A stretch of 36,466 bases of DNA, from NCBI GenBank assembly GCA_001918745.1, contig MNGN01000015.1, positions 1 to 36,466 on the forward strand. The letters run 5' to 3'. The position numbers were made by a program, and so were the translations under genes. The notes beneath the pieces are model-generated. The model saw nothing but the letters and a program-made list of their open reading frames with translations, was not told the DNA's origin and did not search any database. This DNA comes from Crenarchaeota archaeon 13_1_40CM_3_52_17. GTDB lineage: Archaea; Thermoproteota; Bathyarchaeia; 40CM-2-53-6. Below, piece after piece: positions 9,558-18,065 of this stretch. Every line of letters begins with the position of its first letter. Within the stretch, counting starts at the first letter, position 1.

Positions 9558-10508
9558 CTAATTGCTCCTGATAATGCGGGCTCCGGCGGCCGGACTAGTT
9601 ACGAAGAATGTGGATTCAATCTTGTTCTTCGAGAATTCTTTCACCATTACCCGTGCTATTTTCTTGGGGTCTTGCTTGGTCTTGTCGACGAATGCAACAA
9701 CGCTGGGACCTGCGCCGCTGATAGCGACCCCGCTTGCGTGTGCGGCAAGTGCAGCTTTCCTCACCATTTTGTAGCCCGGGAAAAGTTTCTCTCTGTGGGG
9801 TTCTGCAATTGCATCTTCCATTCCGGTACCGATCAGCTCGATATTTCCCCTTGCAAAGCCGAGGGCGATGGCCGATGCTCGCCCGATATTGAGAACCGCC
9901 TCTCTGACCTCGATCCTCTTCGGCAATAGTCTCCTAGCGAGGCTTGTTTTGTTCTTTGGAAGACGAATCTTCGGAGAGACGACAACAACAGATAGTTTGG
10001 CTGGCGCTCTTATGGAGACTGTTCTTAGAGGATCTCCGTAGGCTATTGCGAATCCTCCCAGCAAAGACGCACTTACATTGTCCGTGTGAGCTGACCCTGA
10101 TGAAGCGGCCTCGCCGAGACTTGCAATCTTGACCAATTCATCGTCAGAAAGATATAGGCTTAGGAGGTAGTTCATGGCTTTGGCGCACGCTGCGGCCGTT
10201 GCGCCGCTGCTGCCAAGGCCTAGACCGGGGGGAATGTTCTTCTCGACAGTTATCTCGACACCCTTGTTCAGTTGACTCCTGTCGAGCAATGCTCGGGCCG
10301 GGGGACCCGCAGAATTCTTGTTTGGAGAAGCCGGTAGCCCCCTGCTGTACGGTCCGACGGTTCTGATCCTGACAATTGGTGTACTCGTAGTCCTAACCTG
10401 GACGCGGTCGGCATATTTGGCGAGTGCAAGTCCGAACACGTCGAAGCCTGCGCCAAGATTAGCCGTGGAACAATGTGCCTCGACCCTCACTGCCTTGTCA
10501 GGGCTCAT
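9558..10508 (-). CDS. thrB: Homoserine kinase (GHMP family)
   Basis: 316 aa; NLGAGFDVFGLAL, PPGLGLGSSGATAAA, AISGAGPSVVAF; operonic with thrC and hom. Confidence 0.94.
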   Translation of the reverse strand: MSPDKAVRVEAHCSTANLGAGFDVFGLALAKYADRVQVRTTSTPIVRIRTVGPYSRGLPASPNKNSAGPPARALLDRSQLNKGVEITVEKNIPPGLGLGSSGATAAACAKAMNYLLSLYLSDDELVKIASLGEAASSGSAHTDNVSASLLGGFAIAYGDPLRTVSIRAPAKLSVVVVSPKIRLPKNKTSLARRLLPKRIEVREAVLNIGRASAIALGFARGNIELIGTGMEDAIAEPHREKLFPGYKMVRKAALAAHASGVAISGAGPSVVAFVDKTKQDPKKIARVMVKEFSKNKIESTFFVTSPAAGARIIRSN

Positions 10509-10628
10509 CTATCGAATTCTCCCGGCTGAGATTCAGTTCTTCGTTCGATAATAACTGGTCTCGTACCAGTGCTTCGATTTGGGCTAACCGGGAAATCGGC
10601 CAGAATCGCCCATAATCAATCCTAATCT

Positions 10629-10846
10629 CGAATCTGGGAGGTCACTTCAACTTCCCACTAAGATTCGTTCGGAGAAATAGTGATTTTTCCCAAAGCCATC
10701 TAAGCCCGGACTGCACCCTGTTCAGCCTATGTCACCCATTATCGCCACCATACTGCTGGGCGATCAAGAAAGAAGGGGGTCTTGGCGACCGACCCTCGGG
10801 GCGCAAGAGTGGCAGACTGAAGGCGCGGCCGCCACATGGGTGACAT
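10629..10846. ncRNA. Candidate structured element copy A (strand undetermined), related to 25082-25291
   Basis: Hairpin CGAATCTGGGA/TCCC..AGATTCG (10629-10667), 11 bp perfect inverted repeat ATGTCACCCAT (10729-10739)/ATGGGTGACAT (10836-10846), inner GCCAC/GTGGC and TCTTG/CAAGA arms; shares ordered sequence blocks with copy B. Confidence 0.5.
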
Positions 10847-10902
10847 TCGTGGTCATGAGTAATAGACCATTTTCGTGACACATAGTTGTGTACTTCTACG
10901 AA

Positions 10903-10920
10903 ATTCGCTTCGTGGCGAAT
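10903..10920. repeat. Inverted repeat ATTCGC-ttcgtg-GCGAAT
   Basis: Perfect 6 bp arms in the long intergenic region upstream of thrB. Confidence 0.5.
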
Positions 10921-11002
10921 GCTACTCTTCCCGGCAAACTTGCCTACCTTCTGGGCCCCAAAAAAACTACGATAAACGAAAAATCCGTTTTCTCGCAGAG
11001 CC

Positions 11003-11758
11003 TCAGATCATTTTGAAGTCCGTTTGTGGAATGTCTGCTCGCAGAACAGCTCCCGAGCTTCCGTCCAGTAGCGCGTTGTAGCTTCGGCCCTTGTACTCGT
11101 AGGTGCTGAACCAGACAGGCGCGTGAATGTACGTCGGTCTATCAAGCTTGAAATTGGTATTGAAGGACGTTATCTGGTCCACCTCCTGTTTCGCTAGGAA
11201 CCTCTGGTTCACGTCCACCTCATCCTTAGCATGTTGAATCGCCTCCTCACTAGTCATCTCGCTGTTGAGGAACTTCGCTCCGGAATCTATTCTCTTGAAA
11301 TCGAAAGGGACCTTCCCTGTATCGGGGACATTATAGTCCCGGGTCGGAAACTGTGCTCCTTTCCTTCCCAACACAAGCCAGTCGTAATCTCTGTCTATCA
11401 CGCCTTTCCTGGGCGAAGGCGGTGAGATTCTCTCCAGTACGCCCTCGTAGTTGCTGGCGGCTTGGACTGGGATCAGCCAGAACGGAAGATACCGCAATTC
11501 CAACGTCAAGATCTTACTCTTCTTTGCGAGGTCTCCTGGTTTCATGAATCCCTCCCTCATCCAGTCGCGAAGAGCGTTCTCGATACTCGCAGCATTGTTA
11601 TTGTTGAGGACGAGACTGTGTTCTAGCTGGAACGGTTTGTCCGCCCCGACAACCGCCGTGTAGCCGCAGTAGCGGCAAGTCGAGACGATCTCTCCAGGGT
11701 TGATGCTCAGAGGAGCGCCGCAGTTCTTGCATTTTATCTCCGAGACAATGTCCGACAA
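11003..11758 (-). CDS. Conserved protein with N-terminal TFIIB-type zinc ribbon
   Basis: 251 aa; CKNCGAPLSINPGEIVSTCRYCGYTAVV. Confidence 0.75.
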   Translation of the reverse strand: MSDIVSEIKCKNCGAPLSINPGEIVSTCRYCGYTAVVGADKPFQLEHSLVLNNNNAASIENALRDWMREGFMKPGDLAKKSKILTLELRYLPFWLIPVQAASNYEGVLERISPPSPRKGVIDRDYDWLVLGRKGAQFPTRDYNVPDTGKVPFDFKRIDSGAKFLNSEMTSEEAIQHAKDEVDVNQRFLAKQEVDQITSFNTNFKLDRPTYIHAPVWFSTYEYKGRSYNALLDGSSGAVLRADIPQTDFKMI

Positions 11759-11832
11759 GGTTTCCTTCCCAATTGTTCTAGGATAGAATTAATGAAGGCC
11801 GAATTAAGCTCTCTAACACTGAGAAAGGAGAA

Positions 11833-12876
11833 TTGGCGGGACTCGGCGCTCTCAAGCGGACGATGGGCTTCACAATAATTCTAGTCTTCGCCATATTCCT
11901 AGGTCTCCTTTTTGTCATATCCGCGTTCTTCCTCGACCCTGTCACAGGACTAGTGCTCGGTCTCGTAGGAGCTTTCTTCATAATACTCCTTCAGTATCTG
12001 ATAGGTCCAGTGATTGTCCGAGCCACGAGTCATTTGCACTACTTGGTTCCCGGCGAAAATCGTTGGCTTGAAACGAAAGTAAGCCAGCTGGCCTCGAAGT
12101 CGGGCATTCCAATGCCCCGGCTCGCGGTCTCACCGGACCCGACTCCTAACGCGTTCGTATTCGGTCGGACCCGTAAGGGCGCTACACTCGCGGTCCATCA
12201 GGGCCTTCTCCAACGTCTGGATGAGAATGAGATCGAAGGAGTCATAGGACATGAGCTAGGTCATGTAAAGCATCGCGACTTTATCGTTGTAACAATGATA
12301 AGTGCGATCCCTCTGGTCGCGTATATTATCGCCCGGTCGGTTCTCTGGGGCGGCATCGCCAGCGGCTATAGCGGTCGCAGCAACAAGAACAATAGCGCCG
12401 GACTCTTGATTATCGTCGCGGTCGCTGCCTATGCTGTCTATATTCTCACCACCCTCCTGGCATTGCGCCTGACTCGTTTGCGGGAGAGCTATGCAGACGC
12501 ATACTCTGCATTTCTCACCCAGCAGCCGAGAGAGCTAGAGAGCGCCCTCACAAAGATCGCGTACGGACTGTCCCTCGCGCCAGGCGAGCCTCACGGAGCC
12601 CGAGCCTTCTTTATCGAAGACCCTGCCCAAGCCAAACAAGATGTTGCAGGTATCATGGACCAGAAGTCGAAATATGACCTTGACAAGGACGGTGTCCTTA
12701 GCGAACGCGAGCTGGAAGCGGCCATGGAAGCGGAGTCAAAGTCCAACTGGAGGAAAGCGGCTCAGCTCTTCATGACGCATCCGCCAACCTACAAGAGGAT
12801 CCTTATGCTCAGAGAGATCGAGCAGGATATGAACTCCGGAAACTTCCAGCAGAACAACGCCTACGATCACGTTTGA
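11833..12876 (+). CDS. HtpX-like M48 membrane metalloprotease with an EF-hand loop insert
   Basis: 347 aa; two N-terminal TMs, GHELGHVKHRD zinc motif, RESYADAY, THPPTYKRI C-terminus; DLDKDGVLSERE EF-hand loop; TTG start. Confidence 0.92.
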   Translation: MAGLGALKRTMGFTIILVFAIFLGLLFVISAFFLDPVTGLVLGLVGAFFIILLQYLIGPVIVRATSHLHYLVPGENRWLETKVSQLASKSGIPMPRLAVSPDPTPNAFVFGRTRKGATLAVHQGLLQRLDENEIEGVIGHELGHVKHRDFIVVTMISAIPLVAYIIARSVLWGGIASGYSGRSNKNNSAGLLIIVAVAAYAVYILTTLLALRLTRLRESYADAYSAFLTQQPRELESALTKIAYGLSLAPGEPHGARAFFIEDPAQAKQDVAGIMDQKSKYDLDKDGVLSERELEAAMEAESKSNWRKAAQLFMTHPPTYKRILMLREIEQDMNSGNFQQNNAYDHV

Positions 12877-12920
12877 CAAGGAGCGACCCGCGCCATTCAT
12901 CTTGACGATTACAATAGGAC

Positions 12921-12926
12921 TATAAA
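12921..12926 (+). promoter_or_regulatory. TATA-box candidate (TATAAA) for the 12959 gene
   Basis: TATAAACCGG 33 nt upstream of ATG 12959. Confidence 0.5.
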
Positions 12927-12958
12927 CCGGAACACCAACGCGTTCAACCTGATCAAAG

Positions 12959-13342
12959 ATGATACGGGTTCCCTGGGCGCCACTCAATGGGGGAGTGTTC
13001 CTCATAGTGTTCGGAATCGTAATGCTTCTTTCCCTCGTCCAAGTTGGCGGCCTCAACCTGTCCACTGGCATACCGCTGATCTTCCTCGTGTTCGGCGCAT
13101 GGCTTATCGTAGCCGCCTTCGTGGTGCACGGTCCTGACGATCGATATGCTCCTCCTCGGTCAATGATCCTTGCTTGGGGAGGAATGGTCGCCTTCCTCGG
13201 AGCCATATGGTACGTTGCCACCTTGTCGCTATACCTTGTGCCTGTCGTCATACTCATGGTCATAGTGGTTGTCGGGATCGGCGCTGTTGGCTACGCTCTG
13301 ACTCGAGCCGAGGCTAAGAAAGCGCACCCTACAGTCGCGTAG
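12959..13342 (+). CDS. Small integral membrane protein (about 4 TM)
   Basis: 127 aa, strongly hydrophobic segments, tightly followed by the methyltransferase gene. Confidence 0.7.
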   Translation: MIRVPWAPLNGGVFLIVFGIVMLLSLVQVGGLNLSTGIPLIFLVFGAWLIVAAFVVHGPDDRYAPPRSMILAWGGMVAFLGAIWYVATLSLYLVPVVILMVIVVVGIGAVGYALTRAEAKKAHPTVA

Positions 13343-13345
13343 ACC

Positions 13346-14056
13346 GTGTACGATTCCAAGGCCCGCTACGTCCGCAGCCTCTTCTCCAAGGTCCCGCTAG
13401 AATACGACCTACTACTAGGACTGCTAACTTTCGGCCAAGACAGAAAATGGCGAGCTTTCGTCGTCGAGCAAACTGAACCTCTGCCTGACAGCGTGGTACT
13501 TGACGTGGCGACTGGCACCGGATTATTAGCGGCCGATTTTGCAAACGCCGTGGCCAACAAGGGCCTAGTGGTCGGCGTCGATTTGACCCTCTCCATGCTT
13601 GAGACCGCAAAGGAAAGGCTCAGACTGAAAGGGCTGACTGGAAGAACCGACTGGGTACTCGCTCGGGCTGAGAACTTACCATTCCGAGATGACTGTTTCA
13701 GGTCGGCGTCGATCAGCCTCGCGCTCAGAAACGTATCCGACGCACGAATGACCTTCAGAGAAATGGCAAGAGCAACAACACCGGGCGGCGTCGTGATCTC
13801 TCTCGACTTCGCACGGCCGCCAAACAGACTCTTTCGATTAATCTATTACGACTACCTTTTGGGATTGTTTCCCATTTTTGGAAGAGTTGTCTCACGAGCT
13901 TGGGGAAGAACCCTATCGTATCTCGGCCGTTCCATACTCAAATCTCGAACAGGAAATCAGATCGCCACACTGATGGTTGAGGAAGGACTTCCAGATACGA
14001 GACCCGTTCCTCTCACACAAGGAATCGTCTACGCAGTCTATGGAAGGAAACGATAG
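13346..14056 (+). CDS. SAM-dependent class I methyltransferase, UbiE/MenG-like
   Basis: 236 aa; VVLDVATGTGLLAADFA motif I, LPFRDDCFRSASISLALRNVSD; GTG start. Confidence 0.85.
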   Translation: MYDSKARYVRSLFSKVPLEYDLLLGLLTFGQDRKWRAFVVEQTEPLPDSVVLDVATGTGLLAADFANAVANKGLVVGVDLTLSMLETAKERLRLKGLTGRTDWVLARAENLPFRDDCFRSASISLALRNVSDARMTFREMARATTPGGVVISLDFARPPNRLFRLIYYDYLLGLFPIFGRVVSRAWGRTLSYLGRSILKSRTGNQIATLMVEEGLPDTRPVPLTQGIVYAVYGRKR

Positions 14057-14107
14057 TGCAAAGGTCAAAATGAACAATTTCAAGGGCGTGGGACGCTTGG
14101 TCTTGTG

Positions 14108-14791
14108 TCACGAGATTATGTGGAAGTAGATGAGTATTCCCGATACGAAAAAGTACGAACCAAAAGATAACAGGACGACGCCAGCTATCAGATCTAGTAG
14201 CCATCTTGGAACCTGCATCAGATAGTCATAGGAGAACGCGCACACGACTATGAGCAGGACAAGGCTCGTTAGTGCGCCTACAAGGGTCCATTCTATGTTG
14301 AAGGCTCCAGCAGCTGCGAGAATGAGGCTTGCCTCAAATCCTTCTGTCATTGTGATGCTGAAAACTGGCAGTGAGTTTCCGATTGAGAATGGTATCTGAC
14401 CTTCTGTTGTTGCGACTCCTCGGTTATGCTTCCTATCTTTCTCGACGACCTCGTCGCTCCACTTTTCCATTTTTGCTCTGAATGACTTTCCTCGGAAATA
14501 GTACTTGACGAATCCTCGCAGAAAGCGATAGGAGAAGTAAAGGATGACCACGCCGGGTATCAGGTTGATCAGAGCATCGGAGACTGTCTTTAGTGCAAGG
14601 AAGGCCTGTTCGACGATCAGAAATGTGACGACTGACCCGAGGCCTCCGAGGGCGACGCCGAGGAAGACGTTTCTTCTGCCAATCTGTTTTATTGTGGCAA
14701 GAGAGAGAATCGCGACTTCGCTACCCTCTATCAGGATGGCTTTGAAAGCCAGGAGGAACGATGCGATGATTACAACATCTAGTCCAGCCAA
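14108..14791 (-). CDS. Polytopic membrane protein, FTR1/COG4280-like permease candidate
   Basis: 227 aa; paired ExxE motifs in TM context: LIEGSEVAIL and MTEGFEASLIL. Confidence 0.6.
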   Translation of the reverse strand: MAGLDVVIIASFLLAFKAILIEGSEVAILSLATIKQIGRRNVFLGVALGGLGSVVTFLIVEQAFLALKTVSDALINLIPGVVILYFSYRFLRGFVKYYFRGKSFRAKMEKWSDEVVEKDRKHNRGVATTEGQIPFSIGNSLPVFSITMTEGFEASLILAAAGAFNIEWTLVGALTSLVLLIVVCAFSYDYLMQVPRWLLDLIAGVVLLSFGSYFFVSGILIYFHIIS

Positions 14792-14922
14792 CTATTCTCC
14801 CATCCAGTTATCGTGAGGTGCTCTCTATTCCTTCTCGGATTAGAAGCGTTCATATCTCTAACGGTAGCTTACGCTAGATTCAACCTTCCACAAGGCGCTT
14901 GCTGGTGCAAGAGAGGGGTCGA

Positions 14923-15339
14923 TTACTCTTTGGGCTTTGCTGACGCGCCCTTCTCATCATTTTTCTTGAAGTCTAGGGAGAGTGAGTTGATGCAGTACCT
15001 TAGTCCCGTAGGCTGGGGACCGTCTTCGAAAACGTGGCCTAGATGACCGCCGCATTTCTTGCATAGAATCTCGACCCTTTTCATGAAGAGACTGCGGTCG
15101 GATTTTTCTTCAACATTCTCCTTTTCTGCTGGAGACCAGAAGCTGGGCCAACCAGTTCCGGAATCAAACTTTGTATCGGATGAGAATAATGGTGCTCCAC
15201 ATCCAGCACAGACATACATTCCCTTCTCTTTATTGTGGAGGAACTTCCCCGTAAAGGGTTGTTCGGTTGCCTTCTTCCTCAAAACCTGATAAGTCTCCGA
15301 GTCCAGTTGCCTCTTCCATTCTTCCTCTGATTTTATCAT
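14923..15339 (-). CDS. msrB: Peptide-methionine (R)-S-oxide reductase MsrB
   Basis: [81 protein letters not shown] track begins at 15417 but M at 15339 fits the family N-terminus. Confidence 0.95.
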   Translation of the reverse strand: MIKSEEEWKRQLDSETYQVLRKKATEQPFTGKFLHNKEKGMYVCAGCGAPLFSSDTKFDSGTGWPSFWSPAEKENVEEKSDRSLFMKRVEILCKKCGGHLGHVFEDGPQPTGLRYCINSLSLDFKKNDEKGASAKPKE

Positions 15340-15468
15340 ACTATCTAGATACCTATTGCTGTAGATAATCCTAATCGCTCCTGGAAGCAGACGTGAACAT
15401 CTCGAATTTCGTTCCATACATCCTAACTTCTGTAACCTCCGGTGCTGTTGAGAATACGGCTAGGGGAT

Positions 15469-16110
15469 CTATGGAACGCGTTTAGCGACTTGTCCCACAA
15501 AGGGGTTGGCTAATTTCTCATCGCCGATGCTTGTCTCAGGACCATGACCAGGGTAGACGATGGTATCATCATCCAGCGTGAACAAGCGTTGAGTTATAGA
15601 ACGTACCAGCGTATCGAGGTCTCCTCCTGGGAGATCGGTTCGCCCGATCGACTGATTGAACAATGCATCCCCGGTCAGGACAAAGCCTTGACCAACTAGG
15701 CTGACGCTCCCCGGAGAATGTCCCGGAGTGTGAATCACCTTCACCCTGTCGTGCCCGAAGGCTATCGATTCTCCGTCCTTGAGGAACTGATCCACCTTAG
15801 GGGGTGGTGGGACGGTGAAACCCATTATCTGGCGGACACGGGTCTGCATGGACTCGAGCATGGAGAGATCGTCGCGGTGGATTAGAAATGGAATCTTGAG
15901 CTTGGCGCGAACGGTCTCTACTCCGAGTACGTGATCAAAGTGGGTATGAGTGGCAATAATGTGAGTAGGCTTGACGGCGATGTCCTTGAGGAAGCGGAGA
16001 ATTCTTTCCGGTTCATCGCCTGGGTCGACGACCAAGCCTGTCGAGTCGGATTGCAGAATGTAACAGTTAGTCTGCAAGCGCCCAACTACGATCGTGTGTA
16101 ACTTGGCCAT
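15469..16110 (-). CDS. Metallo-beta-lactamase fold hydrolase (glyoxalase II-like)
   Basis: THTHFDHVLG, HTPGHSPGSVSL, GDALFNQSIGRTDLPGGD, YPGHGPETSIG; start MAKLHTIVVGRLQTNCYIL chosen over the longer ORF. Confidence 0.92.
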   Translation of the reverse strand: MAKLHTIVVGRLQTNCYILQSDSTGLVVDPGDEPERILRFLKDIAVKPTHIIATHTHFDHVLGVETVRAKLKIPFLIHRDDLSMLESMQTRVRQIMGFTVPPPPKVDQFLKDGESIAFGHDRVKVIHTPGHSPGSVSLVGQGFVLTGDALFNQSIGRTDLPGGDLDTLVRSITQRLFTLDDDTIVYPGHGPETSIGDEKLANPFVGQVAKRVP

Positions 16111-16353
16111 AGTCAGGCTCAATTGCAAGGTGCTTTGGGGAGAATATGAACTTGGAGAGATATGATCACGAGATCCTTCTTGAGTCAATTCCATCGACTG
16201 GCTGGTGGAAACTTTTCTTGTTTTCTAGTTCAGGCTTGTATAACAGAAAAGCCCGCAGATTGGTCGGACTCATGAAATGAAAGGTTTTGAGAATAGCTTG
16301 GGCTAAGGATTTCATCTCATGGGTATCTGGGTCTATCTTCGAGAAGCCAAGAA

Positions 16354-16359
16354 CTTAAA
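16354..16359 (+). promoter_or_regulatory. TATA-box candidate (CTTAAA) for the S53 peptidase, leaderless arrangement
   Basis: AAGAACTTAAATGGG centred about 27 nt upstream of ATG 16385. Confidence 0.55.
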
Positions 16360-16384
16360 TGGGTAGTAGGTTTTGATCGCTGCC

Positions 16385-17818
16385 ATGAAGAAAATACTAA
16401 CCTTATCAGCTCTAATTGCTACTGCCCTAATGCTTGCAACCCCACTCGGAGTCGGGACTATCGTTAGCGACTTCCACTACAGTCCAAGCCTAAGCTATGT
16501 TCAGCTTGGGCCTCTAACGACCCTTCCCCAAGGCCTACCTCTATGCAAGAGCGCGTCCCTTGGTAGCATTGTTTGCTACACGCCAAAATTCATCAAGAAA
16601 GCTTACGAGTTCCCATCTACTGCTACCCTTGACGGTGCTGGCCAGACAATCGTGATCGTTGACGCTTTCGGAAGCCCCACGGTTGCTAGTGATCTAGCAT
16701 TGTTTGATGCCGTCTTCGGAATCCCACCTCCACCATCCTTCACAATATTCTGCGGTAATTCTCCAACCCCTCTCGACCCCAGCACATGCCCTGTTGTCAA
16801 TATCAATGCGAATCCTAAACACGGCGTATTCGGCTGGACTATAGAAACAAGCCTCGACGTTCAATACGCCCACGCTATGGCCCCAGGAGCTAACATCGTC
16901 CTTGACGTAGCGTCTACATCGTCCGGAAACGCCATCAATGACGCTGAAGCCGCGGCCATCGCGGCCTACCCAGGCGCAATATTCTCGCAAAGCTTCGGCA
17001 TCCCAGAAATCTTCCTAACCGGAAACGGAAACCCCGGCCAAGTGACCCAGGCCCAAAAGAACTATGCGAACGGAGTTGCAGTAGGTGACACGTTCTTCGC
17101 TTCAGCAGGAGACACAGGCGCAGACTTCGGCTTCGGCGTCGCGATGAACAACTTCCCAGCTTCCGACCTGCACAACGTAGCGGTAACCGGAACTCAGGGA
17201 TTGCCCTACAATGAAACTGGAACCCTCATGCCTTGCCCAACATCCACACCTTTCTCATGCACTTCGGGACTGTCCTCATACCATGGACCATGTGTGCTCG
17301 GTCGAACGGTGCCACCAAATTGTGTACCCGATGGGTACGGTGGTGAACAGGTCTGGAATGAGCCTAGTTTCGGCCTCGCGACTGGTGGTGCACCAAGCTT
17401 ACTGTTCGGCGTTCCGTCATACCAGGCTGGCCTCGGCCTATCAGCAAGGGGTCCGGATGTGGACTACAACGCAGCCATCGACGGCGGAGTCTTGGTCGTC
17501 TACGGAGGCTTCGGATCTCCAGTCCTATTCATTGTTGGAGGTACAAGTGCTGGTTCTCCACAATGGGCGGGGATCACTGCCTTGGTGAACCAAGCTCGCG
17601 CCAATGCGGGTAAAGGTCCGATCGGCGACTTGAACCCAGCCCTCTACGCGATCTACCACAGCGCACGCTACGCGACAGACTTCCACGACATAACAGTGGG
17701 CAACGACCAACTAGTCGGCTCATCCGTTGGTTTCTCGTCAGGCACAGGATACGATGTCGCATCAGGCATCGGCTCCCCTATCGTAGACCAACTGATCGTC
17801 GACTTAGCAGCAGCATAA
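16385..17818 (+). CDS. Secreted S53 (sedolisin/kumamolisin-like) peptidase without a recognisable propeptide domain
   Basis: Signal peptide MKKILTLSALIATALMLATPLG; TIETSLDVQYAHAMAPGANI (E/D), SAGDTGAD (oxyanion D), GGTSAGSPQWAG (Ser), C-terminal DVASGIGSP. Confidence 0.88.
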   Translation: MKKILTLSALIATALMLATPLGVGTIVSDFHYSPSLSYVQLGPLTTLPQGLPLCKSASLGSIVCYTPKFIKKAYEFPSTATLDGAGQTIVIVDAFGSPTVASDLALFDAVFGIPPPPSFTIFCGNSPTPLDPSTCPVVNINANPKHGVFGWTIETSLDVQYAHAMAPGANIVLDVASTSSGNAINDAEAAAIAAYPGAIFSQSFGIPEIFLTGNGNPGQVTQAQKNYANGVAVGDTFFASAGDTGADFGFGVAMNNFPASDLHNVAVTGTQGLPYNETGTLMPCPTSTPFSCTSGLSSYHGPCVLGRTVPPNCVPDGYGGEQVWNEPSFGLATGGAPSLLFGVPSYQAGLGLSARGPDVDYNAAIDGGVLVVYGGFGSPVLFIVGGTSAGSPQWAGITALVNQARANAGKGPIGDLNPALYAIYHSARYATDFHDITVGNDQLVGSSVGFSSGTGYDVASGIGSPIVDQLIVDLAAA

Positions 17819-17833
17819 GCTAGAGCTGAAAAT

Positions 17834-17875
17834 GGGAGGGACGTCCTCCCAAAATCCCCTTTTCCCTTCTTCTTT
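17834..17875 (+). terminator. Hairpin GGGAGG-gacgt-CCTCCC followed by a pyrimidine/T-rich tract
   Basis: 16 nt after the S53 stop codon; AAAATCCCCTTTTCCCTTCTTCTTT follows. Confidence 0.55.
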
Positions 17876-18065
17876 GAAGCCATTACGGCCGCGCTCCACT
17901 GCCGTTTACAGCTTAGTTGATTAGATCTGGGTGTAAATCGTTGGTTTCGGGCTTCCAATGTCCTCCGGTCTTTGGTAGCGAGAATGAGATTAGTCTCAGT
18001 CTCAAGAATTACCCCGGATTCGTGTTGTCGGTTTACTGTTTGGTGTTCCGGTTCCGAATCTTCTT

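Noticed and set aside
12736-13263. 175-aa minus-strand ORF opposite htpX and the small membrane protein
   Set aside because: Antisense shadow spanning two real plus-strand genes and their promoter.
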